The position numbers and the translations under genes are program-made. This document shows, in pieces, positions 8,691 to 18,327 of a stretch of DNA of 64,000 nucleotides. The notes under the pieces are model-generated. The model did no database searches. It was not told the DNA's origin and saw only the letters and a program-made list of their open reading frames with translations. Source of the DNA: Bacillota bacterium (GTDB taxonomy: Bacteria; Actinomycetota; Aquicultoria; Aquicultorales; Aquicultoraceae); assembly GCA_023511485.1 (NCBI GenBank), contig JAIMBH010000002.1, forward strand, positions 1 through 64,000, given 5' to 3'. Position 1 is the stretch's first letter, and each line of letters opens with the position of its first letter.

Positions 8691-10205
8691 ATGAAAATAA
8701 GGCTTGCAAATCTTGCAAATAAAAGAGCACTAATCCTTGTTTCCATTCCGGCTTTAATCATCGCATTTTTGTTTTATCGGATATTGGGAGCCAACGACCA
8801 GCCTGAATACAGGACAGCGAAGGTCGAGCGCGGGATGATTGTTTCATCGGTCAACGCCTCCGGTCAGATTAGTCTTACCAACAGCGTAAATGTTACGACT
8901 CAAGCTACCGGAGTTGTCAAAGAAGTTTATGTAAAAGAGGGAGATATTGTAAAAGCTGGCGATAAACTTCTTACAATCGAACTTGACCAGGACGGGCGAC
9001 TTGCAAAAGCAAAAGCGTGGTCGGCGTATCTAAGTGCAAAAAGCGCACTTGATTCGGCACTGCAAAATAAATCCACCGCTAGCAGGAGCATAAAGCAAGC
9101 TAATATTGACCTTGCGAACGCGCAGCAAAATAAGCTCTCGCTGCAGCAGGCTTTAGAGAGAGCACGGGCCGACCTAGCCGGGGCACAAAAAGCTTTAAAT
9201 GATTTGCCGGCTGATGCAAGTGAGCTAGAGCGGCAGAAAAAAGAATTGGAGCTTAACGCGGCAGAGATTGGTGTGACTGTTGCTCAGCAGAAATATGATG
9301 GCGCTGATGCCGCGATAGAAAATGCCCGGCTCGGTGTGTCTTTAGCAAATCAGGCTTATAAAAATGCGGGCAATTCAATTGAAAAGGCACAAGCAGATGT
9401 CGATTCCGCATGGCTATCTTATCAAGCCACACTGGGGACGGTAACAGCTCCAGTCGACGGCAGGGTAGGCAATCTTATGGTAACGGTTGGTACCGCAATA
9501 ACAGGCTCATCTTCTGGTGGCAGCGTGTCAAGCCCGGGCAACTCATCTCAAAGCAACTCTGCAGGTGGCAGTACAAATACAAACAGCGGGGGAAGCAACG
9601 GCGTATCCGGTATATCTACCAGCAGTCAAAAGGTGGCAACAATTGTCAGGGAAGGCACTCCTATTGCAACGTTTAACTTATCTGAGATTGACATCGTTAA
9701 AGTAAAGACAGGGCAGAAGGCTACCATTACGCTTGATGCGCTACCCAACAAAACGTTTACCGGCAAAGTCATAAGTATCGATAAAAGCGGTACGGTTTCT
9801 TCAGGCGTGACGACATACCCGGTTACCATACAGTTTGATACGACATCTGATGATATTCTGCCCAACATGGCAACTAATGCAAGCATTATTACGGAAACTA
9901 AGGATGATGTGCTGCTTATTCCATCCGGATCTGCGCAGACAATTGGCAACCAATCGTTCGTCACTGTTTTAAAGAACGGCAAGACGCAGCAGGTACCGGT
10001 CGAGCTTGGGCTATTATCTGATAGTCAGATTGAGGTTGTCTCTGGCTTGTCGGAAGGCGATGAGATAGTCTTGGGTACGGTATCGACTGCAAGCCAGCAA
10101 ACTAGCAGCGGTTCTTCACCGTTTAGTACCGGTTTTGGCGGCAGGGGTTTTGGCGGCAGCTTTGGCGGTGGGGGTATGCGCCCGGGAGGATTTGGCGGCC
10201 GCTAG
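8691..10205 (+). CDS. macA: MacA-like periplasmic adaptor subunit
   Basis: This 504-residue HlyD/MacA-family adaptor links an ABC exporter to substrate handling outside the membrane. It has an N-terminal membrane anchor (residues 13-31), a lipoyl half-motif with GVVKEVYVKEGDIVKAGDKL, a long coiled coil (about 95-240), the second lipoyl half TVTAPVDGRVGNLMVTVG, beta-barrel segments and a membrane-proximal domain. Two low-complexity insertions are unusual: a Ser/Gly/Asn stretch near 273-308 and a Gly-rich tail (GFGGRGFGGSFGGGGM). AGGAG precedes the ATG. It is the first gene of the unit followed by the ATPase, permease and a DUF5666 protein. Confidence 0.9.
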   Translation: MKIRLANLANKRALILVSIPALIIAFLFYRILGANDQPEYRTAKVERGMIVSSVNASGQISLTNSVNVTTQATGVVKEVYVKEGDIVKAGDKLLTIELDQDGRLAKAKAWSAYLSAKSALDSALQNKSTASRSIKQANIDLANAQQNKLSLQQALERARADLAGAQKALNDLPADASELERQKKELELNAAEIGVTVAQQKYDGADAAIENARLGVSLANQAYKNAGNSIEKAQADVDSAWLSYQATLGTVTAPVDGRVGNLMVTVGTAITGSSSGGSVSSPGNSSQSNSAGGSTNTNSGGSNGVSGISTSSQKVATIVREGTPIATFNLSEIDIVKVKTGQKATITLDALPNKTFTGKVISIDKSGTVSSGVTTYPVTIQFDTTSDDILPNMATNASIITETKDDVLLIPSGSAQTIGNQSFVTVLKNGKTQQVPVELGLLSDSQIEVVSGLSEGDEIVLGTVSTASQQTSSGSSPFSTGFGGRGFGGSFGGGGMRPGGFGGR

Positions 10206-10237
10206 AGCCACGCATCCGGCATAAGGAGCAGCAGGCA

Positions 10238-10945
10238 ATGATCAAGGTAAGCAATCTTTCTAAGATATATCGCAACGGTTCGGTTGAGACAGTTGCGCTT
10301 TCCAACGTCTCTTTCAAGATCGAGAAGGGCGAGTTTGTGGCAATTATGGGGCCCTCTGGGAGCGGCAAATCGACGCTGATGCATATACTTGGGGCGCTTG
10401 ATACTCCAACATCCGGGACATATATCCTGGACAACAGGGAAGTCAGCCAGTTATCTGACGACGAGCTGGCTGTAACCCGGAACAGAAAAATCGGCTTTGT
10501 TTTTCAATCATATAATCTTCTTCCAAGAACAACGGCGCTAAAAAATGTAATGCTTCCAATGATGTATGCCAGGATACCAAAAGAAGAACGTATTATGCGG
10601 GCAACAAGTCTGCTTAGGATGGTTGGTCTTGGAGACCGCATAAACCACACCTCGAACCAGCTCTCCGGCGGTCAGCAGCAGCGGGTAGCGATTGCCCGTG
10701 CACTTGCTATGAATCCGGCGATTATCCTGGCGGATGAGCCGACTGGTAATCTAGCTACCGCCCAGAGTGAAGAGATCATTGCTATATTTCAGGAGTTAAG
10801 CGAGAGGGGACATACTGTTATCGTGATCACACATGAGCCCCCTATTGCTGAGCACGCAAGGCGGATTATCTATCTTCGAGACGGTGAGATCATAGAGGAT
10901 AGCACCAACCATAAGCGTCGCAGGGCGAAAAGAGAGGATGAGTAA
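10238..10945 (+). CDS. macB: MacB-type ABC transporter ATPase
   Basis: This 235-residue ATPase of the LolD/MacB class has Walker A GPSGSGKST (near residue 38), Q-loop FVFQSYNLLP, signature LSGGQQQRVAIARAL, Walker B ILADEPTGNL and the H-loop VIVITHEP. It powers the permease encoded five bases downstream. A 32-bp gap with AAGGAG separates it from the adaptor gene. Such ATPases are mechanotransmitters that move the extracytoplasmic domain rather than pull substrate through the membrane. The substrate is unknown; peptides, lipids or drugs are possible. Confidence 0.92.
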   Translation: MIKVSNLSKIYRNGSVETVALSNVSFKIEKGEFVAIMGPSGSGKSTLMHILGALDTPTSGTYILDNREVSQLSDDELAVTRNRKIGFVFQSYNLLPRTTALKNVMLPMMYARIPKEERIMRATSLLRMVGLGDRINHTSNQLSGGQQQRVAIARALAMNPAIILADEPTGNLATAQSEEIIAIFQELSERGHTVIVITHEPPIAEHARRIIYLRDGEIIEDSTNHKRRRAKREDE

Positions 10946-10950
10946 CGCCT

Positions 10951-12174
10951 ATGGAATTTTCCGAGATTTTATCGACCGCCTTTGAGGCGTTGATGTTAAA
11001 TAAAATGCGCACGGCTCTTGCGACTCTTGGTATTGTTATCGGTATCGGTGCGGTCATAGCCCTCGTGTCACTTGGCCAAGCAAGCCAGTTAGCAGTTCAA
11101 TCGCAGATACAGTCGCTTGGTTCAAATTTGCTTACGGTTATGCCGGGGGCCCAGTCAAGCGGCGGCGTTCGTGGGGCATCGGGCGGTGGAACAAGTCTTA
11201 CTCTTGAAGATGCCAAGGCAATTATGACATCCCCTCAAGTCACAACAGTTGCGAATGTATCGCCAGAGTTATCGCGTAGAGCCCAGGTTGTTGCTGGAGG
11301 CAACAACACGAACACACAAATCTTGGGGTCAACACCAGCTTATGTCGAAGTGAGAAAACTTACAGTGTCCTCGGGAAGGTTCATTTCGCAGCAGGATCTT
11401 GATGGCATGGGCAGGGTTGCTGTTTTAGGTCCGCAAGTTGTAACCGACCTCTTTGGTGAAGGCGCAAATCCGATTGGCCAATCAGTAAGAATCAACGGTA
11501 TGTCTTTCAGGATTATAGGTGTGACCGTCTCAAAAGGCGGAAGCGGCTTCATGAACCAGGATGATATCATTTTTGTGCCGCTAACTACGGCGCAAAAGCT
11601 TCTTTTTGGTGTTGATTACGTGGGCTCGATCTCAATAGCTGCAAAGAGCGAGCAGGCAATGAGCCAGGCAAGGGATGAGGTAGGCTATTTGCTGCTGGCA
11701 CGCCACAAGCTATCAAGCCCGGCGCAGGCGGACTTTTCGATAATGTCACAAGAAGATATCCTTGGCGCCGCTTCGCAGGTTACCGGAACATTTACAATGT
11801 TACTTTCAGGCATTGCTATGATATCCCTTCTTGTCGGTGGCATCGGCATTATGAACATAATGCTCGTAACCGTAATCGAGCGGACGCGGGAGGTCGGGCT
11901 TCGCAAATCGCTTGGTGCAAGGAAAAAGGATATCACCACACAATTTTTGGTTGAAGCGATAATTCTTACTGTTGTCGGCGGTATTCTAGGGATGGTTTTG
12001 GGGATATTGCTATCATTTATTATATCCAAACTTATCAGCCTGCCGTTTACACTCTCGGTGTCATCTGTATTTTTAGCGCTGGGTGTCTCAGGTACAATAG
12101 GGATTGTTTTTGGTTTATACCCGGCGCAGAAGGCGGCCAGGTTGTCACCTATTGAGGCACTTCGTTTTGAATAA
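10951..12174 (+). CDS. MacB-type ABC transporter permease
   Basis: This 407-residue permease has an N-terminal membrane helix (NKMRTALATLGIVIGIGAVIALVSLG), a MacB periplasmic core of about 230 residues and a C-terminal FtsX domain with three helices. The motif MNIMLVTVIERTREVGLRKSLGARKKDI couples to the ATPase. It ends with the usual LSPIEALRFE. Together with the adaptor and ATPase it forms a tripartite-like exporter; without an evident outer membrane partner the product may be released at the cell surface. Confidence 0.92.
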   Translation: MEFSEILSTAFEALMLNKMRTALATLGIVIGIGAVIALVSLGQASQLAVQSQIQSLGSNLLTVMPGAQSSGGVRGASGGGTSLTLEDAKAIMTSPQVTTVANVSPELSRRAQVVAGGNNTNTQILGSTPAYVEVRKLTVSSGRFISQQDLDGMGRVAVLGPQVVTDLFGEGANPIGQSVRINGMSFRIIGVTVSKGGSGFMNQDDIIFVPLTTAQKLLFGVDYVGSISIAAKSEQAMSQARDEVGYLLLARHKLSSPAQADFSIMSQEDILGAASQVTGTFTMLLSGIAMISLLVGGIGIMNIMLVTVIERTREVGLRKSLGARKKDITTQFLVEAIILTVVGGILGMVLGILLSFIISKLISLPFTLSVSSVFLALGVSGTIGIVFGLYPAQKAARLSPIEALRFE

Positions 12175-12222
12175 GTCGTCTTTATAAAGCATTAATCAAT
12201 ATTAGTCGGAGGTGGCATTATA

Positions 12223-12693
12223 ATGAATGCAAAGATTGTCGCGACAATTGTCGCAGTTGCCATGGTGTTTGGCGGGGGTGGTTTTTACGGAGGTATGGCG
12301 TACCAGAAAGCGCAAACGCCAGCATTTGGCACCTCAGATGGCAGGTGGCCCGGTATGATGGGGCGTGCAGGTGCGGATGGCCAGGGAGGCGCCGGTGGTA
12401 ATGCTAATGGAAACCGCAGGTTCTTTGGCCAGGGTGGAAGGCCAGTTTCCGGTGAGATTATCAGTCAGGATGATAAAAGTATTACTGTAAAGTTAGCCGA
12501 CGGTAGCACCAAGATAGTGATGCTCTCAGACAAAACCGAAATAAGCAAGGCTTCAACTGGAAACAGAAGCGATTTAAAAAAAGGTGAACGGGTATTTGCT
12601 GCGGGCACTGAGAATTCGGATGGCAGCATTACCGCAAACATTGTTTCGATTGGTGGCAGGTTTGGGATGCCTGATACAAATAGAAGACAATAA
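12223..12693 (+). CDS. Membrane-anchored DUF5666 protein
   Basis: This 156-residue protein has an N-terminal membrane segment (IVATIVAVAMVFGGGGFYGGM), a Gly/Asn-rich linker and a small beta-barrel-like DUF5666 domain: SGEIISQDDKSITVKLADGS, then KIVMLSDKTEISKASTG and KKGERVFAAGTENSDGS. The domain is an OB-like fold of unknown role. It follows the permease by about 50 bp with GGAGGTGG upstream, so it is probably the last gene of the export operon; the Gly-rich segments echo those in the adaptor. It may be an accessory or cargo protein. Confidence 0.8.
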   Translation: MNAKIVATIVAVAMVFGGGGFYGGMAYQKAQTPAFGTSDGRWPGMMGRAGADGQGGAGGNANGNRRFFGQGGRPVSGEIISQDDKSITVKLADGSTKIVMLSDKTEISKASTGNRSDLKKGERVFAAGTENSDGSITANIVSIGGRFGMPDTNRRQ

Positions 12694-12759
12694 TTCCTAC
12701 CAATATGCTAGGTATTGTGTTATACTAGGAATAGAACATAATGCCTGGAGGCGAATTAA

Positions 12760-12972
12760 ATGGATGCAGGGAAACTGCTTGAGGAATATAAAGAGTTAGA
12801 GGAAAAAGCTGTCAAGTTAAAGGGAAAGCTTCGCTGTAATAGCGAATGCACCGGGTTGTGCGTAACGGCCGAGGTTTGGCAGGCAAAGCAGGATTTGATA
12901 GAAGTTACTATGCGGATGGATGAAATTAACGAAATGCTGGGACGCGACAAAAAGCTTGCTTATCACTACTAA
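12760..12972 (+). CDS. Small protein with a three-cysteine motif
   Basis: This 70-residue protein is mostly charged and helical, with an Asp/Glu/Lys coiled-coil-like N-terminus (LLEEYKELEEKAVKLKGKL), a central CNSECTGLC motif (Cys 26, 30 and 34) and a second helix. The evenly spaced cysteines could bind a metal or form disulfides between helices in a helical hairpin. GGAGG precedes the ATG. The terminator at 13024 follows, so it is likely a single-gene unit. I do not recognise the family. Confidence 0.6.
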   Translation: MDAGKLLEEYKELEEKAVKLKGKLRCNSECTGLCVTAEVWQAKQDLIEVTMRMDEINEMLGRDKKLAYHY

Positions 12973-13023
12973 TCGGTGAACCGGTGAGTCGGTGAATTGA
13001 TGTTTATGTAAAATTAGTTATAC

Positions 13024-13048
13024 AAGGGCGGAACTTGGTTCCGCCCTT
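13024..13048. terminator. Rho-independent-type terminator
   Basis: AAGGGCGGAAC (13024-13034) and GTTCCGCCCTT (13038-13048) form a perfect 11-bp stem with a TTG loop, followed by TTAATTCTT. It sits between convergent genes. Confidence 0.8.
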
Positions 13049-13142
13049 AATTCTTGCACTTGCTGCACACCCATATCCTTTATTTTTCTTTTGATTCTTG
13101 CTCCTGACTTTTTACCTCTAGACAACGCTTCAGATGCTTATC

Positions 13143-13874
13143 TTATGGATTGCATGTTTTGCAAGGCCTATAGCCCTGGTTCTTTGCAGCTTCTGCTGTG
13201 GCGAAGTTTATGACGTTATTTGACGAAATTTTCTTAGCATACGGGCAGCTTGGGCGATGATAAACTTTAGAGTTTAAGTTCCCAACAAACCTTGCACCTA
13301 TTTCATTAATTTCGGTTGCCATGTCGGATTTATCGGATTTATCTGCGTTGCTAGGTGCTGGGGGGCTGGTCAGGCTTGGTGACCAGAGGCCAACCTGCCT
13401 TTCTCGCGCCTCAGATGCAAGCTTTCTGAACAGGTCTGCATATTTTACGTCTGGCGGTAGGGTGAACTGCTGCGCATATCCCTGCTTTACCAGCTCGGCG
13501 TTAACAAATGTATCGCCAACATAGACATACCTTAAGAGCCTGCCGTATTTATCTATCTCGCTAACATCCTTTTCAAGGCGCACTTGTTTTCCCAGGCATA
13601 GCTCTTTTGTCTTTTCGGTTGCTTCCAGATAGTACGGTCTTCCTCGCTCGGGTGTATTTATGCCGATAAATCTTACCTTATAATCTTTACCATTTAAACG
13701 AACAACTATAGTGTCTCCATCGACTACTCGGGTAACCATCGCCAGGTCTGATTTGCCATCCTTAGCGGCATTTTGGCAGCTCGCAATGGAATAAGGTATG
13801 ATTAGCATCAAAGCCAGAGCGATTATCTTTATGGATAAAGAGTAAGCCTTCGATTTATTAAGGTGTGTATACAT
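13143..13874 (-). CDS. Thermonuclease-family lipoprotein with C-terminal Ada-like domain
   Basis: This 243-residue extracytoplasmic nuclease starts with a lipoprotein signal (ALMLIIPYSIASC, Cys 33). The staphylococcal-nuclease core is present: VVDGDTIVVRLNGKDYKVRF with catalytic Asp residues, GINTPERG and the late Arg in KYGRLLRYVYV. After a Ser/Pro linker a second domain reads VYHRPSCPYAKKIS, then FATAEAAKNQGYRPCKTCNP, the zinc-binding Ada-type pattern often fused to such nucleases. It probably degrades extracellular DNA or RNA. AAGGGACGG precedes the ATG. The gene is monocistronic. Confidence 0.88.
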   Translation of the reverse strand: MYTHLNKSKAYSLSIKIIALALMLIIPYSIASCQNAAKDGKSDLAMVTRVVDGDTIVVRLNGKDYKVRFIGINTPERGRPYYLEATEKTKELCLGKQVRLEKDVSEIDKYGRLLRYVYVGDTFVNAELVKQGYAQQFTLPPDVKYADLFRKLASEARERQVGLWSPSLTSPPAPSNADKSDKSDMATEINEIGARFVGNLNSKVYHRPSCPYAKKISSNNVINFATAEAAKNQGYRPCKTCNP

Positions 13875-13994
13875 AACATAAGCCGTCCCTTAGATAAAAC
13901 TTAGATAAAACCTCTTTATTGATTATTTATTCTATCAGTTTACCACCATATGGCCCAGGGAACATTTCTTTTATTGGAGGGATGGTGATGGTAT

Positions 13995-14531
13995 ATGAGT
14001 ACAGCCGAGCAGCGAGTGATAATTATCCTGGGCGATAATTTTGATTCCGATGTGTTTCACGGTATTAAGGATTGCCTGAGCAGCGCCGGCATTAATGTTG
14101 CTGTTGCAGCCTCGAAAAATGATAAGGAGCTTATCGACAACAAGGGCAATGAGCTTATAAGGCCGGATATCGATATAGAACATATCCCAGATTTTCGCTT
14201 CAATGCCATCGTCTTAAGTGATGGCTCAGTTGATGATGATTTAAGAACCGATCAGGACTTTCTAGAATTAATAAGGCGTGAACATGATGCGGGTACGATA
14301 TTGGCAGCAATCGACACAAGCGTTCGCTATTTTGTAGATGCCGGCATAGCAGAAAATCACTCGATGACAGGCTCCCCTGAAGCGCGTTATGAACTTGAAA
14401 CGCATGGAGCACGGTACGAGAACGAACCCGCCTGGGTTGACGGAAACCTTGTCACAGGCCGCATACTTGAGGATTTATCTGCATTTTGTAGAGTGCTGGT
14501 CGAAGAGATAAGATTGCGATCGGCTGCATAG
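13995..14531 (+). CDS. DJ-1/PfpI-family protein, catalytic Cys replaced by Asp (paralogue 1)
   Basis: This 178-residue protein has the PfpI fold: VIIILGDNFDSDVFHGIKDC at the N-terminus, FNAIVLSDG, and a C-terminal SMTGSPEARYELETHGARYE...WVDGNLVTGR. At the nucleophile elbow, where active members read AICHGP, it reads AAIDTSVRYF, so Asp 107 stands for the Cys and the His is gone. Cys 27 and the Cys in AFCRVL are shared with two paralogues (29446-29988, 30569-31117). It is unlikely to be a classical DJ-1 deglycase or PfpI protease. GGAGGGATGGTGAT precedes the ATG. Confidence 0.85.
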   Translation: MSTAEQRVIIILGDNFDSDVFHGIKDCLSSAGINVAVAASKNDKELIDNKGNELIRPDIDIEHIPDFRFNAIVLSDGSVDDDLRTDQDFLELIRREHDAGTILAAIDTSVRYFVDAGIAENHSMTGSPEARYELETHGARYENEPAWVDGNLVTGRILEDLSAFCRVLVEEIRLRSAA

Positions 14532-14627
14532 CCATTGCCAGTAGTCCTCGCTTTGCTGTTTATCCCAACTATCAGTAAAATAGTCAACAACAAGCAGAAT
14601 AAATTTTTAGCTAAGGGATGATAGAGT

Positions 14628-16685
14628 ATTAATGCAAGTACAGTTGTTGGCATAGATGTCGGCGGGACGTTTACTGACTTTGTTCTCTGGAAAGACGGCC
14701 AGCGCATTATCCATAAAGTTCTATCGACCCACCCGCAACCTGAGCTCGGTGTTATCAATGGTTTACGGGAGCTGGGCATCTTGGGTAGCGCTGGTGGTAA
14801 CAGTGCTGTCGATATAATTCATGGCTCGACTATTGCGACAAATGCCCTGCTAGAGAGAAAAGGCGCTAAAGTTGCGTTGGTTACAACCGGGGGATTTGAA
14901 GACCTCATCGAGATAGGGCGTCAAAACCGTCCTTTTATTTACCGTTTTTGGGGAGATAAGCCAGAGCCTCTTGTTCCGGAAAGCTGCCGGTTTGGTATAT
15001 CTGAGCGGATTGGCTCTTGCGGGGAGGTTATCAAGCCACTTGATACCTCATCGCTTGGTTTACTTCCAAAAGAGCTTAGAAGCAGGGGTATCGAAGCCGT
15101 TGCCATTTGCTTACTATTTTCTTTTCTTAACCCAACTCATGAGCAGGTTATAGAAAAGCTTCTTTTTGACGAGGGATTCTTTGTCTCGGCGTCGCATAAA
15201 ATCCTTCCCGAGTATCGTGAGTACGAGCGGCTCTCGACAACAGTCATTAACGCTTTCGTAACGCCGTTAGTTGCAAACTATCTGGATAAGTTGTCTTCTG
15301 GCGTAGGGGACGGACTATCAAAAAACTTGCGGATTATGCAATCAAACGGAGGGCTGACATCCGCATTGTCTGCTGCAAGGCAGGCTGTACAAACTGTTTT
15401 ATCGGGTCCGGCTGGTGGGGCTGTTGCCGCTGAACAGCTAGGCAAGCAAACCGGAATTGAAAAACTCATTTCGTTTGATATGGGAGGAACGTCAACAGAT
15501 GTAAGCCTAATCGATGGCAGCGTTCAATTTACGACCGAGTTTAGCCTGGACGGTTTACCCATCAAAACCCCGATGGTTGATGTACATACAGTTGGTGCGG
15601 GGGGTGGTTCTATCGGCTGGGTTGATGCTGGGGGCGCGCTTCGGGTCGGCCCGCAGAGTGCAGGCTCGAATCCGGGCCCTGCGGCTTACGGCAAAGGAGA
15701 GGAGCCGACAATCACTGATGCCAACCTTATTCTTGGCCGGTTACATCCAAAGCACTTTTTGGGTGGTAGGCAGAATCTCGATACTGCCCGTGCCGAGCGG
15801 GCTGTGTTGAAGCTTGCCAAACAGCTGGGACTCGACATAACATCTACGGCCGATGGGATTGTCCGCATTGCGATATCCAATATGCAAAAGGCGATACGAA
15901 AGATATCGGTTGAGCGTGGATACGACCCGCGGGGCTTTGCCCTAGTTGCCTTTGGGGGTGCCGGACCGATGCATGCTTGTGAGCTTGCCGAGGCCGTGCT
16001 TATTCCAAGGGTTATCATCCCGCAAATACCCGGGGTTTTCTCTGCTCTTGGCATGACCGTTTCAGATGTTGTAAAAGATTACTCAAAGTCGGTCCTCATG
16101 CGCAAAAAAGACATCACTTCATCAGCAATAGAGGAAAGATTCTCACCCCTGATTAGCCGGGCACGGCAAGAACTTGCCGCTGAGGGTTTTAGTCAGGATT
16201 CAATAGCGCTTGAGATGTTTCTGGATTTAAGATATACCGGTCAATCCTTTGAATTAACCGTGCCAATTGCTAGCTTTAGCAGTGATTATGCTGCGGCATT
16301 TCATAAAATGCATGCACAAAAATACGGGCATGCAAGTCCAGACGAGGAAATCGAAGTAGTGGCTGCAAGGCTAAGGGCCATTGGGATTCGGCAAAAACCG
16401 GTTGAGACTGCCGTGGAAAAGTCAACTGGCCCGGCGAAGCCAAGTACAAAAACGCAAGTATTCTTCAATGGCTGGCATGAAGCAGCCTGTTACATACGCG
16501 AAGACCTGCTTGCCGGTGATACAATAAACGGCCCGGCCCTTATCTTCCAGCTCGACACAACCACCGTAATTCCGCCCAACTGGAACGGGGTGGTTGATGA
16601 ATTCGGTAATCTGGTGCTGCAGAAAGCTAATTATAGTGCTGCAGTCACTGGTGTTGCAGCACTGCAGAATGAGGGTCTAGAATGA
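14628..16685 (+). CDS. hyuA: Hydantoinase/oxoprolinase subunit A
   Basis: This protein of about 685 residues uses ATP to open hydantoin or 5-oxoproline-type rings together with the B subunit. Motifs: VVGIDVGGTFTDFVLW at the very start, HGSTIATNALLERKGA, SFDMGGTSTDVSLIDG, VHTVGAGGGSIGW and VAFGGAGPMHACEL. The conserved N-terminus begins before the first ordinary in-frame start codon (TTG 14781). In this frame only ATT 14628, ten bases after AAGGG, can start it; ATG 14632 is one base out of frame. Either AUU initiation or a one-base deletion after ATG (ATGCAAGT for ATGGCAAGT) explains this. It pairs with the B subunit 73 bp downstream. Confidence 0.85.
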   Translation: MNASTVVGIDVGGTFTDFVLWKDGQRIIHKVLSTHPQPELGVINGLRELGILGSAGGNSAVDIIHGSTIATNALLERKGAKVALVTTGGFEDLIEIGRQNRPFIYRFWGDKPEPLVPESCRFGISERIGSCGEVIKPLDTSSLGLLPKELRSRGIEAVAICLLFSFLNPTHEQVIEKLLFDEGFFVSASHKILPEYREYERLSTTVINAFVTPLVANYLDKLSSGVGDGLSKNLRIMQSNGGLTSALSAARQAVQTVLSGPAGGAVAAEQLGKQTGIEKLISFDMGGTSTDVSLIDGSVQFTTEFSLDGLPIKTPMVDVHTVGAGGGSIGWVDAGGALRVGPQSAGSNPGPAAYGKGEEPTITDANLILGRLHPKHFLGGRQNLDTARAERAVLKLAKQLGLDITSTADGIVRIAISNMQKAIRKISVERGYDPRGFALVAFGGAGPMHACELAEAVLIPRVIIPQIPGVFSALGMTVSDVVKDYSKSVLMRKKDITSSAIEERFSPLISRARQELAAEGFSQDSIALEMFLDLRYTGQSFELTVPIASFSSDYAAAFHKMHAQKYGHASPDEEIEVVAARLRAIGIRQKPVETAVEKSTGPAKPSTKTQVFFNGWHEAACYIREDLLAGDTINGPALIFQLDTTTVIPPNWNGVVDEFGNLVLQKANYSAAVTGVAALQNEGLE

Positions 16686-16758
16686 GTTTATTACCGGGAA
16701 ACCGGTAACTGCAGCGCCGAATAACTATTGTGTGTTGGCATGTTGAAGACGACGAACT

Positions 16759-18327
16759 ATGAACCATGAACCATTAAAGATCGACCCCATAACCATACAG
16801 GTGTTTGGAAATCTCTTTGCCTCAATAGCCGAAGAGATGGGTGTTGTTCTTGGGCGGACCGCCTATTCGGCCAACATAAAGGAGAGGCGCGATTTTTCCT
16901 GCGCAATTTTTGACAAAGATTTAAACTTGATTGCGGAAGGCTCGCATATTCCTGTTCACCTTGGGGCTATGCCTTTGAGCCTTTTTGCGGCAGCCAGGAG
17001 CTATGACTTTGAGCCTGGCGACGTTATCATACTAAACGATCCATTTACCGGCGGAACACACCTGCCGGATGTCACCCTCATATCTCCTGTTTTCTTCGAC
17101 TCGAAATTAGCTGGCTTTGCGGTAAGTAGAGCGCATCACGCTGATATAGGGAGCCGTTTTCCTGGCTCGATGGGTCTGAGTCGCACAATTAACGAGGAGG
17201 GAGTGCGTATTCCCCCGCTTAAATTGGTCGATGCCGGCAGGATGGACGAAGAGCTCATCGACTCGATTCTTAAGAAGGTAAGAAATCCTAAAGAGCGGCT
17301 TGGGGATTTAAAAGCCCAACTTGCAGCCAACGAGATCGGCAAGAGCCGCTTTATAGAACTGATCCGCGATTATGGGCTCGATGAGATAAACAAACAAATA
17401 AACAATTTGATAACCTATACACGCCTTCATACCGAAAGACTTATCGAGTCCATTCCAGATGGCTCCTATTCATTTACCGATTACTTGGACAATGATGGAT
17501 TTGATAGCAAACCACTGAAGATTACTGTAACAATAACGATCAGTGGTAGCTGGGCAACAATCGACTTTTCGGATACCGACGGACAAGTTGAGAGCTGCGT
17601 AAACGCACCTTTTGCGGTAACACTTAGTGCGGTCTATTATGTATTCCGCTGCCTGCTGCCCGATGGAGTGCCGGTAAATGGCGGAACATTCCTGCCGCTT
17701 ACAGTAAGGCCCCCAAAAGGCACTCTGGTAGGCGCGGCTTACCCGGCTGGAGTTGCGGCCGGAAATGTTGAGACGTCTCAGCGTATCGTTGATGTGCTGC
17801 TTGGCGCACTTGCTCAAGCAATGCCTGGCAAAATCCCTGCCGCCAGCCAGGGAACTATGAACAACCTCTCCTTTGGGTTTACCGGTGCAGACGGAGTTGA
17901 GCGCACTTATTACGAAACAATAGGTGGCGGGATGGGCGCATATCCGGGTAAAATCGGTTTAAGCGGGGTGCACACGCATATGACTAACACGCTCAACACC
18001 CCGATCGAGGCACTTGAGCTTGCTTATCCGGTAAGGGTATTAAGATACTGCTTGCGCCGTGGATCTGGGGGCGAGGGAAAGTTCAGGGGCGGCGACGGTA
18101 TTATCCGTTCCCTTGAATTTCTCGAAGACAGTACGGTTTCTATTCTATCGGATAGACGGGTGCACGCGCCTTACGGTTTGGCCGGCGGCAGACCCGGCAT
18201 GCCAGGGCGCAACGTTTTGATCTGCGATGGTAAAGAAATTGTTCTGCCCAGTAAGGTATCGTTTGATGTTAAGAGCGGGGATATCATAACGATTGAAACT
18301 CCAGGTGGAGGTGGTTATGGAGAGTAA
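16759..18327 (+). CDS. hyuB: Hydantoinase/oxoprolinase subunit B
   Basis: This 522-residue B subunit has IDPITIQVFGNLFASIAEEM, YSANIKERRDFSCAIFD, the metal and substrate motif LNDPFTGGTHLPDVTLISPV, SRAHHADIGSRFPGSMG, and a Gly-rich C-terminus ending GDIITIETPGGGGYG, as in N-methylhydantoinase B and 5-oxoprolinase. It forms a complex with the upstream A subunit. Substrate cannot be told from sequence; 5-oxoproline recycling is possible. The start lies in an ATGAACC word repeat. Its 3' end overlaps the RDD gene by 11 bp, indicating translational coupling. Confidence 0.92.
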   Translation: MNHEPLKIDPITIQVFGNLFASIAEEMGVVLGRTAYSANIKERRDFSCAIFDKDLNLIAEGSHIPVHLGAMPLSLFAAARSYDFEPGDVIILNDPFTGGTHLPDVTLISPVFFDSKLAGFAVSRAHHADIGSRFPGSMGLSRTINEEGVRIPPLKLVDAGRMDEELIDSILKKVRNPKERLGDLKAQLAANEIGKSRFIELIRDYGLDEINKQINNLITYTRLHTERLIESIPDGSYSFTDYLDNDGFDSKPLKITVTITISGSWATIDFSDTDGQVESCVNAPFAVTLSAVYYVFRCLLPDGVPVNGGTFLPLTVRPPKGTLVGAAYPAGVAAGNVETSQRIVDVLLGALAQAMPGKIPAASQGTMNNLSFGFTGADGVERTYYETIGGGMGAYPGKIGLSGVHTHMTNTLNTPIEALELAYPVRVLRYCLRRGSGGEGKFRGGDGIIRSLEFLEDSTVSILSDRRVHAPYGLAGGRPGMPGRNVLICDGKEIVLPSKVSFDVKSGDIITIETPGGGGYGE

